From: Verrucomicrobiota bacterium
Lineage (GTDB): Bacteria > Verrucomicrobiota > Verrucomicrobiia > Limisphaerales > Pedosphaeraceae
NCBI GenBank assembly: GCA_021325145.1
Contig: JAJPHR010000012.1
Span: forward strand, 1-42,898
Length of the DNA stretch: 42,898 nucleotides
Reading direction: 5' to 3'
A model generated the notes under the pieces. It was not told the DNA's origin. It ran no database searches and worked only from the letters and a program-made list of their open reading frames with translations. Positions within the stretch are counted from its first letter, which is position 1, and each line of letters begins with the position of its first letter. Shown in pieces: positions 40,501 to 42,898 of the stretch. The position numbers and the translations under genes are program-made.

Positions 40501-42898
40501 TGCATGTGACGGGGACGGTGAAGCTGGTGGAGTTGCCCATCGAGGAGAAGCATGTGCCGAACATTTACCTGAACGCGACCATGGTGAGCGACCGGCAGAT
40601 GTTCGTGGACACGAAACAGGTGATCGTCCCACCGGCGAAAAACTTCCTTACGGTTGATGTCACGCCCGACCGCAATCAATACCAACCGCAGGAGGAAGGC
40701 ACGTTCACCATCACGACGCATGATTCCGCCAATCAACCGGTTCCTGCCGAAATCTCGTTCGGCCTGGTGGACGAATCGGTGTATTACATTCAATCCGATT
40801 ACGCCGGCGATCCGCGGCAATTTTATTACGGCACGAAGCGGCAGCACCAGGTGCAGACGCAGGCTACCTTCACGCAAAAACAATATGCGCGGCTGGTGAA
40901 AGGAGAAGAAAACCAATTGATCGACGATTTGGAATTGGACCAGAAAAAGGAACGCGACCGGCGCGCGGGCGGTGAAGCCAGGCTTGAAGAGGCCGAAAAA
41001 GATAAATACGGCCGCGGCCTCTACGCGAACGGGTTGTCAGACCTTTCCGCAAGCCGCCGGTCTATCACGTCGTTCGGATTCGTCTCCGGCGCCGCAGCGC
41101 CAATGTCCGCTGGCATGCCCATGTTGAAGACAGCAGCCATTGGAGGAATGGCACTCGATCAAGCCAAAAACATGCCGGCCGGGGAGCCATCCGCTGGAGA
41201 AGGGCCCGCTGTGCAGGTGCGCACGGATTTTCGTTCCACCGTGCTCTGGAAGCCCGATGTCACGACTGGCAAGGACGGCAAGGCGACTCTCACCGTGAAG
41301 TATCCCGATTCGCTCACCGGCTGGAAGGCAACTGTCCGCGCGGTGACGCCGGAGAACCAGTTTGGCATTGCCAGCACGAACACCCATACCAAGCAGCCGC
41401 TCATCGTGCGATTGCAAGCGCCCCGGTTTTTCCTGGTGGGCGATTCCGTGGTCATCTCTGCCGTCATCAACAACAACACCGACAAGCCGCTCACCGTGCG
41501 CCCCACGCTTGAGGCAAAAGGCGTTGAGGTCACCGCCCTGTTTGAAAATGGCAAGCCGGTCAAAGGGGAGATTGGGCCACGCGAAGTTCCCGCCAACGGC
41601 GAAGCCCGGCAGGATTGGTACGTCCATGTGAACTCGCCAGGCGAAGCCAAACTAAAAGTCACCGCGCGCGGCGGCAAGTATGCCGATGCAATGGAAAAGG
41701 CCTTCACCGTTTACGAACACGGCATCGAGAAGTTCATTTCCAAGTCCGGCAAAGTGCGCGGCGATGACATTACCGTGAAACTCGAGTTGCCGAAGGAACG
41801 CAAACCGGAATCCACATCGTTGATCGTCCAGGTCACACCCAGCCTGGCGGTGACCATGCTCGATGCGCTGCCGTACCTGATCGATTATCCCTACGGCTGC
41901 ACCGAGCAAACGATGAGCCGGTTTCTGCCCGCCGCGATCACCGCGGAGACGTTGCGCGATCTCGGCCTGCACCCGGAAGACGTAATGGGCCGCATTTTCG
42001 GCGGCATCGAACCTGCCAGCGCCGCCGCGACTCATCCGAAGGGCAAGCAGGATTTGCAAAAGCTGGACGACATGGTCAAGGCCGGGCTGGAGCGGCTCTA
42101 CGATTTCCAACACGGCGACGGCGGCTGGGGCTGGTGGAAACAGGGCGACAGCGATCATTTCATGACGGCCTATGTCGTTTGGGGATTGTGCCTCGCGCGC
42201 GACGCGGGCATTGACATCAAACAGAACGTGTTGAATCGCGGCGCAAACTACCTCGATAAAACTCTCGTCGAGGAGGAACTCAACTTCGACGAACAAGCCT
42301 GGATGTTGCATGCGCTGGCCGTCCATCACGCCTCGTTGAAACGGAATGCCATCAGCCAGTTCCAGCGCAAGGCGTTCGATAATCTTTGGACGAATCGCGA
42401 AAGACTGAACGCTTATACGCGCGCGCTGCTGGCCTTGAGCGCGCATAATTTTGGTTTTGCGGACCAGGCAAAGGTGCTGGTCGAAAATCTTGAGAACGGC
42501 GTGAAGCGCGACGACAAGCCGGATACTTCGGTCATCATGCAAGGCACACAATCCTCCAGCGCCGGAGTCATGGGCACGGCGCATTGGGGCGAGGACGGCA
42601 TTTACTGGCGCTGGTCGGACGGCGGTGTCGAGGCAACGGCGTTTGCGCTGCGTGCGCTGCTGGCCATCGATCCGCAAAATAAATTGGTGGAACCGGTGAC
42701 CAACTGGCTTATTAAGAACCGCCGTGGCGCGCAGTGGAGCAACACGCGCGACACCGCCATTACTGTGTTGACGATGAACGATTATCTCCGCGTCAGCGGC
42801 GAATTGACTCCCGACGTGGAATACGAACTGCTCGTCAACGGGCAATCCATCGCGACGAAGAAAGTTTCCGGCGCGGACGTGTTTGATGCACCGAGCCA
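37551..42898 (+). CDS. Bacterial alpha-2-macroglobulin-like protein (3' end cut off)
   Basis: The gene runs off the right edge, leaving at least 1,782 codons. A signal peptide follows MRTLIVALVFLVLSLRAQ. The N-terminal part (about 20-330) looks like helical TPR-type repeats and includes an aromatic run YYYYGYYGN. Macroglobulin modules follow, with the marks AFTDRPAYRPKETVQWKFIA, FRLEEYKLPEFKVSVQTP, EISFGLVDESVYY and FRSTVLWKPDVTTGKDGKAT. The thioester motif is intact as YGCTEQ with Cys1450. After it come the alpha-helical thioester-domain repeats (HGDGGWGWWKQGDSDHFMTA). It should trap proteases in the periplasm or at the surface. Upstream in-frame ATGs (37371, 37434, 37482, 37491) exist, but 37551 places the signal peptide at the N-terminus. 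Confidence 0.92.
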   Translation, partial: MRTLIVALVFLVLSLRAQTSDYPALEAKAEALYAQGSFAKANEVYQQAKALKLSPTESRWVEFRLADTLWRSEAATEISDNTRLEQAHHDLEALVRDITRTEDHDRVWAEVEESLGDFFWTRRNRQSWGEAWPYYQNALDWWAGATDLTTARERYLKIVWTAVRPPQPQPYYYYGYYGNTLPLEVLENALKIAQTDNDKAHAHYLIAMTLRQQGGEWDQRQRVPEEFEAALKPGKGTDWYDDALYNYAEWMASQGRVVPLKNGGWTQEPDYPKALALFRQLVKEFQKGETRYYEQAQQQIKNITEPQVQVGVANIFLPGSEIQYSLNWRNVKRIDLALYPVDLTRDVKLSGEDEDRGRWLESINLSGREKIKSWSRETQDKGDYKPGGETVRLGDEQNARSAGKETGKLPPGAYVLEARGGGKTTRDLVLVTDAAIVLKTAGKQALVYMCNAVGSSPMGGASVHLWERYYQDNHWHWRDAVRTGNSDGIAVFDLVGTANNEQIFVGAILKDRQSFSIGDAYNYQGPEAPWKIYAFTDRPAYRPKETVQWKFIARKDNGSVYTTPSSEVIEFQINDPRGVKVKEDKVTLNAFGSAWGSLDLSESMPLGEYHITFWDEGRKHGIGNATLFRLEEYKLPEFKVSVQTPEEDGRKKAFRLGEPVTVNIQADYYFGGAVANANVEVLVYQNPFYHFWHRPHDYPWYYEDMSPGYQQRFWYGGQGQIIKRETIKTDATGKATLTFDTPRNPGQDFDYRIEARVTDSSRREITGNGNVRVTSQRYYIYPEAGHNLYRPQDKVAVDFKAEDANDQPVQTEGVVKVTRDYWYEIWLDPNGREVKGDELRRLRDKSAIFPPPPPKPDERGWQLKFRGYEKDEILTRTLRTDTNGMAQLSFTPDREGYYRIAWTSEDNAKTNTLPAPPIEAETTVWVATGATTELGYRHGGIEIVADKDTFRVGQTAPIMISVPANDRYVLFSVEGNDLYSYQLVHVTGTVKLVELPIEEKHVPNIYLNATMVSDRQMFVDTKQVIVPPAKNFLTVDVTPDRNQYQPQEEGTFTITTHDSANQPVPAEISFGLVDESVYYIQSDYAGDPRQFYYGTKRQHQVQTQATFTQKQYARLVKGEENQLIDDLELDQKKERDRRAGGEARLEEAEKDKYGRGLYANGLSDLSASRRSITSFGFVSGAAAPMSAGMPMLKTAAIGGMALDQAKNMPAGEPSAGEGPAVQVRTDFRSTVLWKPDVTTGKDGKATLTVKYPDSLTGWKATVRAVTPENQFGIASTNTHTKQPLIVRLQAPRFFLVGDSVVISAVINNNTDKPLTVRPTLEAKGVEVTALFENGKPVKGEIGPREVPANGEARQDWYVHVNSPGEAKLKVTARGGKYADAMEKAFTVYEHGIEKFISKSGKVRGDDITVKLELPKERKPESTSLIVQVTPSLAVTMLDALPYLIDYPYGCTEQTMSRFLPAAITAETLRDLGLHPEDVMGRIFGGIEPASAAATHPKGKQDLQKLDDMVKAGLERLYDFQHGDGGWGWWKQGDSDHFMTAYVVWGLCLARDAGIDIKQNVLNRGANYLDKTLVEEELNFDEQAWMLHALAVHHASLKRNAISQFQRKAFDNLWTNRERLNAYTRALLALSAHNFGFADQAKVLVENLENGVKRDDKPDTSVIMQGTQSSSAGVMGTAHWGEDGIYWRWSDGGVEATAFALRALLAIDPQNKLVEPVTNWLIKNRRGAQWSNTRDTAITVLTMNDYLRVSGELTPDVEYELLVNGQSIATKKVSGADVFDAPS

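Noticed and set aside
39339..40916. 525-codon minus-strand frame opposite the macroglobulin gene
   Set aside because: The plus-strand frame is a clear macroglobulin protein with CTEQ in frame. The minus-strand translation has no domain and is a GC-driven shadow, as is the one at 41652-42845.

Overview
The window is GC-rich, densely coded bacterial chromosome that most resembles Verrucomicrobiota, probably the Pedosphaera/Limisphaerales side (inference). Pointers are: a large secreted protein with Ig-like repeats and the FYRV-x-x-GP C-terminus I associate with that group; a PVC-type membrane-bound dehydrogenase/heme-binding (CFVCH) protein; a small protein of a kind I recall from verrucomicrobial genomes; a futalosine-pathway MqnA; a PL10 pectate lyase; weak Shine-Dalgarno sequences; and gene gaps full of small palindromic repeats. 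There is no tRNA, rRNA, transposase, integrase, phage gene or CRISPR array.

Layout. 1-2.6 kb: the end of a ribose/galactose-type sugar ABC transporter (ATPase cut by the left edge, then permease). 2.8-8.9 kb: a secreted Asn-rich modular protein, a gene-poor stretch with a composite repeat, two lipoproteins, an L7/L12-tail-like membrane protein and a DUF1003 protein. 9.1-11.9 kb: a tight three-gene unit with a compact ATP-dependent DNA ligase-like protein and two proteins I do not recognise. 12.2-17.0 kb: a membrane-anchored protein with a degenerate endonuclease/exonuclease/phosphatase domain and a coiled-coil tail, then the PVC cytochrome protein. 17.2-20.8 kb: a sugar-phosphate nucleotidyltransferase, mqnA, a probable structured small RNA with a strong terminator, a response regulator, a small ORF and a GNAT acetyltransferase. 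20.9-25.6 kb: a phosphate block in which ppk1 converges on DUF47-pit-phoU. 25.7-31 kb: an M50 protease, trpE, a membrane protein, hisI, a second response regulator and a menaquinone methyltransferase. 31.7-42.9 kb: a His-rich small membrane protein, pectate lyase, mutS, sialidase and a very large alpha-2-macroglobulin-like gene that runs off the right edge.

Functional links. DUF47, Pit and PhoU should handle low-affinity phosphate uptake and its control, while PPK1 stores phosphate as polyphosphate. MqnA and the UbiE/MenG-type methyltransferase fit a menaquinone-based respiratory chain. The sugar transporter, pectate lyase and sialidase suggest life on complex glycans.

The items most worth a second look are the ligase cassette (9138-11863), the catalytically degenerate EEP receptor-like protein (12223-13950), the probable structured RNA at about 19223-19313, and the dispersed composite repeat present at about 6021-6395 and 31097-31480.
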